64,000 bases of DNA from Archaeoglobus sp. JdFR-37 (GTDB lineage Archaea > Halobacteriota > Archaeoglobi > Archaeoglobales > Archaeoglobaceae), in assembly GCA_002010215.1 (NCBI GenBank), contig MTMY01000032.1, positions 1-64,000 of the forward strand, given 5' to 3'. The position numbers were made by a program, and so were the translations under genes. The notes under the pieces are model-generated. The model was not told the DNA's origin. It saw only the letters and a program-made list of their open reading frames with translations, and made no database searches. Each line of letters starts with the position of its first letter. The stretch's first letter is position 1. Below are positions 37,047 to 46,923 of this stretch, piece by piece.

Positions 37047-37565
37047 ATGTTGGGATATCTGTATCCTCTCAGGACGTATCTTATCGTGGCGGGAACGTTT
37101 GAAAAGCCGAATCCAATGACTGCAGACTGGGTGGTTCCTTTGAGCTTCAGCCCCCAGTTGCTAGGAGTGGCTATAGGTAAAACCCGGCATACCTGCGGTT
37201 TGATTAAGGAAAAGAAGGATTTTGTTGTTGCAGTTCCAACCCTTGAGTTGCTGAAGGACGTCTGGATTGCCGGCACCACCAGTGGGGCAAGAGAAGACAA
37301 GTCGAAAAAGATGAGTGTGACATTTGTACCGTCGAAGAAAGTTAAAGCTCCGTCTATAAAGGAGTGTGCCGCCAACATCGAGTGCAAAGTCGTAAATGAA
37401 GTTGAAACGGGAGACCACATTTTCTTTGTTGGCGAAATAGTTGATGTCACCTACGGCGATGCTTTCAGAGATGGCAAACCAGACATCAAAAATTACCGAT
37501 TCTTGATTCACACCAGTTCAGGCCCCAATTTCACGTATGTTGGAAACGAAATTTTTAAGCCTTAA
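37047..37565 (+). CDS. Flavin reductase / FMN-binding split-barrel protein
   Basis: 172 residues. The split-barrel flavin-binding pattern is seen in MTADWVVPLSFSPQLLGVAIG, HTCGLIKEKKDFVVAVPT and GDHIFFVGEIVDVTYGDAF. It would reduce or bind FMN/FAD, and many archaeal relatives are flavoredoxins. CAGGTGATAG precedes the ATG. Single gene, partner unknown. Confidence 0.88.
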   Translation: MLGYLYPLRTYLIVAGTFEKPNPMTADWVVPLSFSPQLLGVAIGKTRHTCGLIKEKKDFVVAVPTLELLKDVWIAGTTSGAREDKSKKMSVTFVPSKKVKAPSIKECAANIECKVVNEVETGDHIFFVGEIVDVTYGDAFRDGKPDIKNYRFLIHTSSGPNFTYVGNEIFKP

Positions 37566-37653
37566 CAAATTTTGTCAAACTTTTTTCTTGGAAAACTTAA
37601 CATTTAAATACTACAAGGTAACTAAAACAATACAAACACATACGGTGTTATAC

Positions 37654-38520
37654 ATGGAGCCAAAACTAACTGCTGTACAGATGAAGGTGCTCCGGACGCT
37701 GGTTAACCTCTATCTTTCAGGCTCCAATTTTGTCAGCAGTGAAGATGTTGCAAAAATTCTGAACAAAAGACCGGGCACTGTGCGCTCACACATGCAGGCT
37801 CTGAGAACTCTTGGACTTGTTGAAGGGGTTCCAGGGCCGCGAGGGGGGTACAGACCGACGTCCAGGGCTTACGAACTTCTTCTAAATCATGAGATGTCTG
37901 AGATGGCAGTGGAAATTTTTGTGAATGGAATTCAGGAAGAACTTGATGTAGAAAGGATTAAGCTAACCGCACTCAGCAACCCCAATACTCACAAAGCCAT
38001 CATCAGCCTGTCACAGGAAGCTGATCTTAACAGTGGAGATGAGATCTCGATAATCTATGCAAAACAGCTGATAATTCAGGGAAAAGTTAGGAGGGTTGAG
38101 GACAACGGTTTGATCGTGGACGTGGAGAAAATAGTGGCGATTCCAAAAAAGAAGATCAGCCAGCTGGCATCACAGTTGATTACAGTGGATTCAGAGATGA
38201 AAGTAAAAAATGCTGCTGACATCCTTTCAAAAAATGGAGCTTATTGTGGATTGGTCTTGGAAAATGGAAATCCAGTAGGTCTTCTCACCCTCGACCAGAT
38301 CGTTAAAGCAGTTGCTGAAAAAAAGACAGAAAGCAGGGTGAAAGAGCTAATTAAACCCAAAATCGTGGTAGGCAATGGAGAAATGAACATCAGCGAAGCT
38401 TTGAAGCTCATGAGAAGAGAGGGGGTGCGTTCCCTTATTGTACTAGAGAACGGAAAATTTATCGGAATGGTATCGGACAACCAGATACTAAAATACCTTG
38501 TAAATTCATCCAGAGTATGA
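37654..38520 (+). CDS. HTH transcriptional regulator with DUF293-like and paired CBS domains
   Basis: 288 residues. A winged helix at residues about 8-70 (MKVLRTLVNLYL, SSEDVAKILNKRPGTVRSHMQALRTLG) is followed by a central region (residues about 75-160) and two CBS repeats (residues about 170-285; CGLVLENGNPVGLLTLDQIV and SLIVLENGKFIGMVSDNQIL). CBS pairs bind adenine nucleotides, so it may sense energy charge. The ATG at 37654 is preferred over an upstream frame because the conserved HTH begins there and CATTTAAATACT lies upstream. Confidence 0.88.
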   Translation: MEPKLTAVQMKVLRTLVNLYLSGSNFVSSEDVAKILNKRPGTVRSHMQALRTLGLVEGVPGPRGGYRPTSRAYELLLNHEMSEMAVEIFVNGIQEELDVERIKLTALSNPNTHKAIISLSQEADLNSGDEISIIYAKQLIIQGKVRRVEDNGLIVDVEKIVAIPKKKISQLASQLITVDSEMKVKNAADILSKNGAYCGLVLENGNPVGLLTLDQIVKAVAEKKTESRVKELIKPKIVVGNGEMNISEALKLMRREGVRSLIVLENGKFIGMVSDNQILKYLVNSSRV

Positions 38521-38670
38521 GTTCTGTTGAGTCAGCAAGTCTCAATTCGTTAAAAACTTCAGCACCAGAGTGATTTCACTCGGCCCATTGGGCAGTAGGG
38601 GTGGCAATATAAGTAGTAAGGTGTAATAATTGTTAAATAAAATCCTACACGTCAGCCTATTGGGTGGAGA

Positions 38671-39819
38671 ATGAGATTCAGGTTGATATTTGCGTCGTCA
38701 ATAGCTCACATGCACAACCATATGGCCATAAACTTCATCATCGCCATCCTTCCAGCTTTCCAAGCTGCCCTCATCCTCAACTACACCCAGACAGAACTGA
38801 TAGCTGCAGTCTTTTTTGTATCCTATTCCTTCTCAACTCTCACTTCTGGCCTTCTTGGCCTGAAACACTCGAAAAAATGGCTCGTTGTTGCTGGTCAGAT
38901 TCTGGCATTTCTCTCTTTACTAATCCTAACCAAGTATGAAAATTATATTCTACTTCTCCTAATCCAGTTGCTGTTCGGATTGGGATGTGGAACCTACCAC
39001 TCTCCTGGTACAACAATACTGGTAGATTTCTCCCCAAAAGAAAGAGTTAACACATACCTTGGCATTCATGGCTTTGCCAGCAGTCTGGGTATGATAATAT
39101 CGCCACTCATCGTTTCCTTTTTCCTCTTGTCATACGGGCTAAAGAACCTCATATTCTTCTTTGCATTTCTGACCTTTGCGGTGGCAGTCATTTATTCAGT
39201 CATGATACAGTCAGATGTACCTGCCAAAATGTCGATCAAAGACTTTTTCAGCTACTTCAGAGAATCTGCAAGCAGAGCGCTCATCCTATCATATTTCCTA
39301 AGAGATGCTAGCTTCTGGGGAATAATGTCTTTCATTCCTCTCTATGCCTTCAATGTTGTGGGGCTCTCTAAAGCATCCTCTGCTGCTGTCGTGGCACTCT
39401 TCCCATTCATGGGTCTCTTCGCCAATGTAGCAGGAGGGTTTCTTGGAGATAAATTCGGGGCTGTGAGAGTATCCATATTCAGCATTTTTCTAGCATCTTT
39501 ATCTCTCCTCCCCATCATACTCTTCCCCTCATCGGGTGTTTTCTATCTTACAGTTATTGTCCTAGGAGTGCTCCTCTATGCCACCATACCTCTCTACGAT
39601 TCCATTGTTGCCATGCACATGCCCTTGCACTTCAGATCCCCAGCCTACGGTGTGTTCCAAGGAATGGGTTTCTTCTTTGGTGGACTCTTTTCTCTGGGCG
39701 CTGGGGTCATTTCAGATTACATAGACGTCAAGTTTTTCTTCGTATTCCTGATGGTGGCACTTTTGCTGAGTGCTCTGCTCATGAAGTGGATGGATGATAT
39801 TGGGAACGATAGCTGGTAA
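38671..39819 (+). CDS. MFS-family transporter
   Basis: 382 residues with about 12 hydrophobic helices in two halves. LLFGLGCGTYHSPGTTILVDF and LGIHGFASSLGMIISPLI are MFS-like. GGTGGAG precedes the ATG. It lies directly before the acyl-CoA ligase-dehydratase operon on the same strand (64 nt gap), so it may import that pathway's substrate. Specificity is unknown. Confidence 0.88.
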   Translation: MRFRLIFASSIAHMHNHMAINFIIAILPAFQAALILNYTQTELIAAVFFVSYSFSTLTSGLLGLKHSKKWLVVAGQILAFLSLLILTKYENYILLLLIQLLFGLGCGTYHSPGTTILVDFSPKERVNTYLGIHGFASSLGMIISPLIVSFFLLSYGLKNLIFFFAFLTFAVAVIYSVMIQSDVPAKMSIKDFFSYFRESASRALILSYFLRDASFWGIMSFIPLYAFNVVGLSKASSAAVVALFPFMGLFANVAGGFLGDKFGAVRVSIFSIFLASLSLLPIILFPSSGVFYLTVIVLGVLLYATIPLYDSIVAMHMPLHFRSPAYGVFQGMGFFFGGLFSLGAGVISDYIDVKFFFVFLMVALLLSALLMKWMDDIGNDSW

Positions 39820-39883
39820 TCTCAAAGGTAAGACCTAATTCTAACGTAATGATTAAATAAAGAAATTTTTGCCTGATATAATC

Positions 39884-41533
39884 ATGAAAGAAGACGACAG
39901 ATACGATGACTTTTATGAGAGTAAACCCTGGCTCAAGTTCTACGATGATGGTGTCCCTGAGAGCATAGAGTATCCAGATATTAATGCCTTCGAACTTTTG
40001 AGTGGTACTGCCAGCAAAATGCCCGGTAAAACAGCTTTGGTATATCACGGGAAAGAAGTGAAGTATGGCGAACTGCTGAGATATTCTGAAAACCTTGCCT
40101 CCTACCTCTACTCTACTTTGGGTGAAGAAGAGAAAGTTATGCTCGTCCTTCCGAACTCGCCGCAATACGTAATCGGGTACTATGCCATTTTAAGAGCGAA
40201 CTGCATTGTTGTTCCAGATAACCCCCTGTCAACTGAGGCAGAAATGACATATAAAGTGAAAGATGCTGGTGTGAAGGCCGTCATAACCCTCGATATATTC
40301 TACCCAAAAGTAAGGAAGGTCTGTGAAGAACTTGGAGTGGAAAACATAATTGTGAGCAAAGCTCAGGACTTCGTTCTGCCACCATCCGACGAGAGGCTGG
40401 AGCATCCGAAATTCACCGATTTGATAAACCAATCCGGAGACCTTCCAAGTCTTAATAGGGAAGTAAACAAGACTGCCGCTTTACTCTACACCGGTGGAAC
40501 CACTGGTGTGCCTAAAGGTGTTGAGCTTACTCACTACAACATCGTTGTTAACGCCTATCAGGTTCGCTCATGGATTGATGTTAACAAAAATGATAGAGTT
40601 GTGGCTGCTCTTCCACTTTTCCACGGCTACGGCATGAGTGTTCTGATGAACTGCACAATACTTTCGGGAGGGAGTGCTATTCTTATGCCCCGCTTCAGTC
40701 CAGAAGACTTTCTCAAAATAGTAGAAACATACAGACCGACGATTTTTGCAGGCGTCCCGACAATGTACATAGCACTGCTCAACTATCCAGATTTGAAAAA
40801 GTATGACCTCTCGTGCTTCAGAGGGTGTTTTGTCGGTGCCGCTCCTCTTCCTTTAGAAGTCAAGAGAAGATGGGAGGAGGTGACGAAAGCAACACTAATG
40901 GAAGGATACGGGCTTACTGAGGCCGTTACTGCCCAGTGCTGCAACCCCTTGAAAGGTGTGAACAAAGAGGGGAGCATAGGAGTTCCATTCCCCGATGTGA
41001 TTTTCAAAATCGTTGACATAGAAACCGGAACAAAAGCAATGCCTGTAGGGGAGCCAGGAGAACTGATAATCAAGAGTCCTTCGGTGATGAAAGGATACTA
41101 CAATAGAGAGGAAGAGACAAAAAGTGTCATAAGGAATGGCTGGCTTTACACTGGAGATATAGCATATATGGATGAAGATGGATTCTTCTATATCGTGGAA
41201 AGGAAGAAAGACCTTATCATAGTCGGCGGATTCAACGTATATCCAAAAGAGGTGGAAGATGTTCTTTACAAGCATCCAAAAGTCATGGAAGCTGCCGTTG
41301 TGGGCGTTCCAGACGAATATCGGGGGGAAGTTGTAAAAGCATTCGTGGTTCTTAAACATGGAGTGGAGGAAACGGAGCAGACAAAGCAAGAGATAATAGA
41401 ATTCTGCTCGAAATACCTTTCTAAATACAAGGTGCCAAAGTATGTGGAATTCAAAAAATCCTTACCAAAGAGCCCCATAGGGAAGATTTTAAGAAGGGCT
41501 TTGAGGGAAGAGACTCCAGGGGGAATGAGATGA
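39884..41533 (+). CDS. AMP-forming acyl-CoA ligase
   Basis: 549 residues. The ATP motif is LLYTGGTTGVPKGVELTHYN near residue 205. GYGLTEAV, YTGDIAYMDEDGFFYIVERKKDLII and the C-terminal lysine motif SPIGKILRR complete the ANL pattern. It activates a carboxylic acid to acyl-CoA via acyl-AMP. The ATG at 39884 follows a TATA-like ATTAAATAAAG by about 28 nt. An upstream TTG is less likely. Its stop overlaps the next gene (ATGA), so it is coupled to the dehydratase/reductase pair, whose substrate it probably supplies. Confidence 0.93.
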   Translation: MKEDDRYDDFYESKPWLKFYDDGVPESIEYPDINAFELLSGTASKMPGKTALVYHGKEVKYGELLRYSENLASYLYSTLGEEEKVMLVLPNSPQYVIGYYAILRANCIVVPDNPLSTEAEMTYKVKDAGVKAVITLDIFYPKVRKVCEELGVENIIVSKAQDFVLPPSDERLEHPKFTDLINQSGDLPSLNREVNKTAALLYTGGTTGVPKGVELTHYNIVVNAYQVRSWIDVNKNDRVVAALPLFHGYGMSVLMNCTILSGGSAILMPRFSPEDFLKIVETYRPTIFAGVPTMYIALLNYPDLKKYDLSCFRGCFVGAAPLPLEVKRRWEEVTKATLMEGYGLTEAVTAQCCNPLKGVNKEGSIGVPFPDVIFKIVDIETGTKAMPVGEPGELIIKSPSVMKGYYNREEETKSVIRNGWLYTGDIAYMDEDGFFYIVERKKDLIIVGGFNVYPKEVEDVLYKHPKVMEAAVVGVPDEYRGEVVKAFVVLKHGVEETEQTKQEIIEFCSKYLSKYKVPKYVEFKKSLPKSPIGKILRRALREETPGGMR

Positions 41534-42543
41534 GAAGGGTGGGTTATTTCTGCACATTCACACCGAAGGAGTTGATAAAAGCTGCTGGTTTCACGCCAGT
41601 CAGAATTCTTACTGGAAATCAGCATGTAAGCCTTGCAAATGCACACCTGCAGAATTACTGCTGCTCGCAGGTCAGAGGAAGCCTTGAGAGACTTTTGAGA
41701 GGCGAGCTGGATATAGATGCTGCGGTTTTCACCAGAACATGCGATTCTCTAATGCGTCTTGCAGATATATGGGAGAGAAACTCCAACATGCTAGTCCACA
41801 ACTTGGAATTCCCCACAAAAATTGATGGGCGAAGCAGAGAGTTCCTAATCCGAGAGCTTTATGATTTCAAAAGCAAGCTTGAAGAGTGGAGAGGGAAGGA
41901 AATAACGTCTGAAGACCTTAAAAGCAGCATTGAGCTGTATTCCTACCTGGAAGGCCTTCTTGATGAAATATTCCGAATAAAGCCTGACTACGAGTTAATT
42001 CTCAGAGCACAGACCGAGGATGCTGAAGAAGTGCTGAGAGAGGCTGAAAAAAAGGTGAGAGAACTGAGAGATCTGAAAGGTGAGAGAGGCGAGCAGAAGG
42101 ATGCCAGAGTCCTCGTAACTGGAAGCGTGTGCCCTGCTGTTGACGTTCTGAGTCTGATAGAGGAGGCAGGTTTTTCAATTGTGGATGACTTGTGCACAGG
42201 AACCAGATTCTTCAAATCGGATGTTGAGAGCCGAGATGTGAACAGCATGGAGGAAGCTATGGAATTTCTGGCTGAGAAGTACCTCAGAAAGGCTCCATGC
42301 CCCACGAAGAGCTATGACGGTGATTGGAGGTTCAAGTATATCCTTGAAAGAGTTAAGGAAGTTGATGCGGTTATCTTCCTCCTCCTGAAGTTCTGCGAAC
42401 CCCACTTCTTCGACTACCCTCAACTCAAGAAGGAGCTTGAAAAAATGGGTAAGAAGACTCTGTTGCTTGAACTGGAGTTCCCCATAGTCTCCTATGAACA
42501 GCTCAAAACCAGGCTTGAGGCATTTTACGAGATGGTGGTTTGA
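41530..42543 (+). CDS. 2-hydroxyacyl-CoA dehydratase / benzoyl-CoA reductase family, subunit 1 (HgdB/BcrC type)
   Basis: 337 residues. YFCTFTPKELIKAAGFTPVRI (Cys8), NYCCSQVRGSLERLL (Cys44-Cys45) and VFTRTCDSLMRL (Cys71) supply the Fe-S cluster ligands expected in this family. The C-terminal half repeats the Rossmann-like fold (VLVTGSVCPAVDVLSLIEEAG). Such heterodimers use a low-potential electron from an ATP-driven activator either to dehydrate 2-hydroxyacyl-CoA or to reduce an aromatic ring. The sequence alone does not say which. Followed 3 nt later by the frame of subunit 2. Confidence 0.9.
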   Translation: MRRVGYFCTFTPKELIKAAGFTPVRILTGNQHVSLANAHLQNYCCSQVRGSLERLLRGELDIDAAVFTRTCDSLMRLADIWERNSNMLVHNLEFPTKIDGRSREFLIRELYDFKSKLEEWRGKEITSEDLKSSIELYSYLEGLLDEIFRIKPDYELILRAQTEDAEEVLREAEKKVRELRDLKGERGEQKDARVLVTGSVCPAVDVLSLIEEAGFSIVDDLCTGTRFFKSDVESRDVNSMEEAMEFLAEKYLRKAPCPTKSYDGDWRFKYILERVKEVDAVIFLLLKFCEPHFFDYPQLKKELEKMGKKTLLLELEFPIVSYEQLKTRLEAFYEMVV

Positions 42544-42579
42544 TATGTGGGACAAGCAGGTGATTTGACGGGTGATTTT

Positions 42580-43764
42580 ATGAGCAGGATAAAGAAGCTG
42601 AAAGCAACATCGAAGATGCGGGAAATAATGCTGGCATACTACATGCAGGGGAAGCAGGCTGAGGAAGTTTCATGGGTTACAAGCGGGGCTCCGGTGGAAT
42701 TTCTTTATGCCATGGATGTGTATCCCATATATCCAGAAAATCACGCTGCATTAATTGGAGCAACGAAGATGGGTCCCAATTTTTCCCAGATTGCCGAAAA
42801 TGAAGGCTTCTCTCAGGATCTCTGCTCTTATGCAAGATGTGACATAGGTTCGGCGATGGTGGGAAGCAGCCCCATTGGCGGTCTACCCAAACCCAATTTT
42901 CTCTTATGCTGCAACAACATATGCAATACTGTCGTGAAATGGTATGAGGTTCTCAGCAGAATGTTCAAAGTGCCTCTGTTCATTCTGGATGTCCCCTTTG
43001 TCAGGAAAGAGCTGAGGGAGAGCTATGTCAACTATGTGGAGGAGCAACTGTACGACTTCATCAGGTTTCTGGAAAAAGTGACAGGAGAGGAATTTGATGA
43101 ATCCAGATTCAGAGAAGTAATTTCCCTCTCAATTCAAGGCGTCAATGCCTACAGAGATGTGCTCCTCATGGGCAGACATAAGCCATCTCCGCTGACATGC
43201 TTCGATGCATTTCTGAATATGGCCCCCATCGTATGCTTGAGGGGGACAGAGACTCCAATAGGTTTTTACGGGGAGTTGAAGGAGGAGCTGGAAGAAAGGG
43301 TGAAAAATGGAGTTGGAGCTGTTGACAATGAAGAGATAAGGCTGCTCTGGGACAACATACCAATATGGTACGAACTGAAGCGACTTTCCGAGTTCTTCAT
43401 AGACCACAACGCATGCCTGGTTGCGGACACCTACACCAACGCCTGGACAGGGATACTGAGGCTGGAAAACAAATCAGACCCCATAAGGAGCCTTGCAGAG
43501 ACCTATACCTTCATCTATCTGAACTTGGGTCTTGAGCTGATGGCCGAAGCCATAAACAGGCTTATTGATGTCTATGACGTGGATGGAGTTGTTATTCACA
43601 GCAACAGGAGCTGCAAGCCCTATTCCTTCGGACAGTATGAGATTCAGAAAATGATTGATGTCCCCTCAGTGGTTATAGAGGCTGACATGACCGATTCCAG
43701 AGTGTTCTCAATGGCACAAGTTGAGACTAGGCTTGAGGCGTTTCTTGAGAGGCTTAAGAGTTGA
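42580..43764 (+). CDS. 2-hydroxyacyl-CoA dehydratase / benzoyl-CoA reductase family, subunit 2 (HgdA/BcrB type)
   Basis: 394 residues from the ATG at 42580, chosen because GGGTGAT precedes it; a GTG at 42547 is possible. VTSGAPVEFLYAMDVYPIYPENHAAL, SQDLCSYARCDIG and LLCCNNICNTVVKWYEV carry the conserved cysteines, and HSNRSCKPYSFGQYEI lies near the C-terminus. It is the partner of the preceding subunit. No activator ATPase (HgdC/BcrA/D-like) and no ferredoxin gene lies beside it, so these must be supplied from elsewhere. Confidence 0.9.
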   Translation: MSRIKKLKATSKMREIMLAYYMQGKQAEEVSWVTSGAPVEFLYAMDVYPIYPENHAALIGATKMGPNFSQIAENEGFSQDLCSYARCDIGSAMVGSSPIGGLPKPNFLLCCNNICNTVVKWYEVLSRMFKVPLFILDVPFVRKELRESYVNYVEEQLYDFIRFLEKVTGEEFDESRFREVISLSIQGVNAYRDVLLMGRHKPSPLTCFDAFLNMAPIVCLRGTETPIGFYGELKEELEERVKNGVGAVDNEEIRLLWDNIPIWYELKRLSEFFIDHNACLVADTYTNAWTGILRLENKSDPIRSLAETYTFIYLNLGLELMAEAINRLIDVYDVDGVVIHSNRSCKPYSFGQYEIQKMIDVPSVVIEADMTDSRVFSMAQVETRLEAFLERLKS

Positions 43765-43884
43765 TTCAATTTATTACCGTCTTGCCCTCAGAATAAAAAA
43801 TCTGTTGATAAAATGACCAGATAGACGTGATGTTTTTCAGAAAGTAGATGTAAAATTTTAATAATTTACCGTTAAAACTCATCC

Positions 43885-44778
43885 ATGGTTGAAGAGGTGG
43901 CTGAGAAAGTCTATCATGTTGACGTCCTAGAAGGCATTGAGAACGGTATTGTTTCTGCATACATTCTCGATTTTGATGATGTTGCCATAATAGACCCTGG
44001 ACCGGCTGCGGGCTACAAAAACATTCTGAAGGCTCTGGATGAGCTGGAGATTGAAAAGAGGAGAGTGAAATACCTAGTTGCAACACATATTCACATAGAC
44101 CACTCAGGTAACTGTGGGCACCTCGTCAAAGAGCTGCCTGAGGCAAAGGTTATTGTCCATCCCAAAGGAGCAAAGCATCTGATTGACCCGGAAAGGTTAT
44201 GGGTGTCTTCTAAGAGCGTTTTGGGGCCAATAGCAGATCTTTACGAAAAACCCTTGCCCGTTCCGGAAAGCAGGGTCATGAAAGTGGAAGATATGGAGAG
44301 AATAGATCTCGGTGGAGACGTGCTGCTATGCATGCATGCTCCAGGACACACAGCTCATCACGTTGCATACTATCTTGAGAGTTCAAAGATACTCTTTCCA
44401 AGCGATGCTGCAGGAGTTTACACCCATAAAACCCTATTGCCAGCAACACCTCCTCCCTTCGAGCTGGATCAGGCTTTGAAGTCGCTGGAGAAGCTCATGG
44501 AACTGGATGTGAAATTCGTTGCCTTCACCCATTTCGGTGCAGCGGAGAACGGGAAGCTGCTGAAAAGAGCCTACGACAAGCTTGTCAGATGGGCCAAGAT
44601 TGCTGAGGAGGTTGTGAAGGAAGGTGGCGACCACTCGGACATGTTCAAAAGGCTGATGAATGAGGATGAGGACGTTAAAGGGCTGGCAGAGAAATATCAG
44701 GGGAGTGACACCGCCCTGGGGCATGTTCTTGTTAATATCTTTGGCATGCTGGATTACGTCAGAAGAAAGCAGACGTAG
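43885..44778 (+). CDS. Metallo-beta-lactamase fold hydrolase
   Basis: 297 residues. The metal motif is THIHIDHSG (His68, His70, Asp72, His73), further ligands lie in APGHTAHH and FPSDAAG, and FTHFG is near residue 213. Such enzymes hydrolyse thioesters, lactones or phosphodiesters. Its place between a CoA-dependent dehydratase and a beta-oxidation fusion suggests acyl-CoA thioester hydrolysis, which is inference only. It has its own promoter gap of 120 nt. Confidence 0.88.
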   Translation: MVEEVAEKVYHVDVLEGIENGIVSAYILDFDDVAIIDPGPAAGYKNILKALDELEIEKRRVKYLVATHIHIDHSGNCGHLVKELPEAKVIVHPKGAKHLIDPERLWVSSKSVLGPIADLYEKPLPVPESRVMKVEDMERIDLGGDVLLCMHAPGHTAHHVAYYLESSKILFPSDAAGVYTHKTLLPATPPPFELDQALKSLEKLMELDVKFVAFTHFGAAENGKLLKRAYDKLVRWAKIAEEVVKEGGDHSDMFKRLMNEDEDVKGLAEKYQGSDTALGHVLVNIFGMLDYVRRKQT

Positions 44779-44967
44779 ATTTTTTTCCTCGGACCGGAGA
44801 AATCATAATGGCTGAATTGCAGATTGTGCAACAAGCGCCTATAACTGTACCTGTAACTGCACGAACCCCTTCTATTTTTGTCTGGTAGGATAAAATATAA
44901 GGATAAGCATAACGCCATACCTACATTTTTCAGGAAAACTTAAATCAAAAATCATGGAAATAATGAT

Positions 44968-46920
44968 ATGAAAGTTCTTGTTGTCGGTGCGGGAACAATG
45001 GGCCATGGCATTGCTGAAGTGTGTGCTCTGGCTGGCTACGACGTTTTGATCACAGATATAAGCGAAGACGCCCTTAAGAATGCTGTCACAAAAATATCCT
45101 GGAGCGTGAAGAAGCTCGAGCAGAAGGGGAAGGTTAAGAGCTCAGATGAAGTTCTGGGCAGAATAAAAACATCAACCGACTTGGCAAACTCTGCTAAAGA
45201 AGTTGACTTCGTAATCGAAGCAGTTGTTGAAAGAACTGACGTGAAAAAGGAGGTATTCAAAACCCTCGACGAAAATTGCAAAAGCGATGTTATACTCTCA
45301 ACCAACACCTCCACAATCCCCATAACTGAGATTGGCCAAGCCACCAGCAGACCAGATAAAGTTGTTGGTCTGCACTTCTTCAATCCTCCCACCCTCATCA
45401 GGCTGGTTGAGATAATAAGGGGAGCGCAGACGAGTGATGAAACCATCAGAAAAACAATAGAATTTGCAAAATCCATAGCCATGGATTACGTTCTGGTGGA
45501 GAAAGACGTGCCAGGTTTCCTGATCAACAGAATAAACATTAGAGTTTTCGTAGAGGCAATGAGGCTCCTTGAAGAAGGATATCGTCCCGAAGAAATAGAC
45601 GCTGCTGTAAGATACAGAGCAGGCCTGCCCATGGGAATATTTGAGGTTGCAGACTTCAGCGGCGTGGACATAATCTACAGCGTGCTTAAGGAAGTTAGAG
45701 AGAGGGGTTTTGCCGTTGAAATGCCTGAAATCCTAGAGGAAATGGTAGAGGAAGGTAAACTGGGAATGAAGGCTGGCAGGGGGTTTTACGAGTACAAGGG
45801 CTTTTACGAGAGGGTTAAGATACCCAAAGAGCTCGCGTATCGCATAAGCCCCCTTCAGATACTTGCCCCTGGCATCAACGAAGCTGCCTGGCTCCTGAGA
45901 AATGGAATTGCGACGAAGGAAGACATTGATAAAGCCACAGTGAAGGGGATGGGTTACCCCAAGGGAATTTTGAAGATTGCCGATGCTTACGGAATAGACA
46001 AGGTTGTAGCGACGCTTAACATCAGAAAAAACCAGAAAAAGCTGGATGAGTACGAGCCGGACCCACTGCTTCAGGAGATAGTCAAGGCTGGAAAGCTGGG
46101 AAAGAAGAGCGGTGAGGGCTTCTATCAGTGGAACCATGAGCTGGTTGACTTCGGGCCGGTGAGATACGAGAAGAGGCATGACCACGCTATTATCACAATG
46201 CGAAGGCCGGAGAAATTGAATGCACTGAATGAAGAGATGTGGATTGGCCTCAACAAAGCCTTTCTGAAGGCTCAGGAAGATGAGGACGTCAGAGCAGTTA
46301 TCATAACTGGAGAAGGCAGGGCTTTCTGCGCCGGAGATGACATCGCAGTCATGGGCTCCTGGAAGAGTCTAAAAGACGGCATAGACTTCTTTGAAAAGAT
46401 TGCCATGCCTCTCGTTTACACCCTAGCATACTATGAGAAGCCCATAATATCTCTTGTGAACGGAAACGCCTTTGGCGGAGGCATGGAGCTTAACATGTTC
46501 TTTGATATAGTGATTGCAAGCGAAGACGCAACCTTCTCCATTCCTGAAGGGTTGATAGGAGCTTTTCCGCCCATCGCATCCTCTCTCGGCTACGCAATCT
46601 TTGGTAGAAAAATTGCGAGATACGCGCTGACAGGAGATGTGATGAGTGCCGAGGAGGCAAAAGAATTCGGACTTGTGGATCTGATCGTCCCCAAAGATAT
46701 GCTGCTGGAAGTGGGTATGGAGTACACTGACAGAATCTGCCAAGTAGCACCTCTTTCTGCAAAGGCCGTAAAAAGGTCCATGAATGCTATCAGAGAGATT
46801 TTCAGGAATGCCATGGACATTGCAGCAAGGGAAATTGAGCTGCTCATACCAACAGAAGACTTTGCTGAAGGTATGAAAGCCTTTGTCCAGCGAAGAAGGC
46901 CGGAATGGAAGGGGAGATGA
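44968..46920 (+). CDS. 3-hydroxyacyl-CoA dehydrogenase / enoyl-CoA hydratase fusion
   Basis: 650 residues. Residues 1 to about 390 are 3-hydroxyacyl-CoA dehydrogenase (NAD-binding VVGAGTMGHGIAEVCALAG; GLHFFNPPTLIRLVEI; DVPGFLINRI; a second C-terminal repeat GKLGKKSGEGFYQW). Residues about 395-650 are a crotonase domain (GRAFCAGDDIAVMG oxyanion loop; GGGMELNMFFDIVIA; IGAFPP). The order is the reverse of bacterial FadB but common in Archaeoglobales and Sulfolobales. It hydrates enoyl-CoA and oxidises the 3-hydroxyacyl-CoA. It is followed by an acyl-CoA dehydrogenase only 3 nt away. Confidence 0.95.
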   Translation: MKVLVVGAGTMGHGIAEVCALAGYDVLITDISEDALKNAVTKISWSVKKLEQKGKVKSSDEVLGRIKTSTDLANSAKEVDFVIEAVVERTDVKKEVFKTLDENCKSDVILSTNTSTIPITEIGQATSRPDKVVGLHFFNPPTLIRLVEIIRGAQTSDETIRKTIEFAKSIAMDYVLVEKDVPGFLINRINIRVFVEAMRLLEEGYRPEEIDAAVRYRAGLPMGIFEVADFSGVDIIYSVLKEVRERGFAVEMPEILEEMVEEGKLGMKAGRGFYEYKGFYERVKIPKELAYRISPLQILAPGINEAAWLLRNGIATKEDIDKATVKGMGYPKGILKIADAYGIDKVVATLNIRKNQKKLDEYEPDPLLQEIVKAGKLGKKSGEGFYQWNHELVDFGPVRYEKRHDHAIITMRRPEKLNALNEEMWIGLNKAFLKAQEDEDVRAVIITGEGRAFCAGDDIAVMGSWKSLKDGIDFFEKIAMPLVYTLAYYEKPIISLVNGNAFGGGMELNMFFDIVIASEDATFSIPEGLIGAFPPIASSLGYAIFGRKIARYALTGDVMSAEEAKEFGLVDLIVPKDMLLEVGMEYTDRICQVAPLSAKAVKRSMNAIREIFRNAMDIAAREIELLIPTEDFAEGMKAFVQRRRPEWKGR

Positions 46921-46923
46921 GAT

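Noticed and set aside
44780-44967. Possible RNA or regulatory element in the 190 nt gap before the hydroxyacyl-CoA dehydrogenase fusion
   Set aside because: Only a short imperfect repetition (AACTGTACCTGTAACTGCAC) is present, without a stable fold or known motif.
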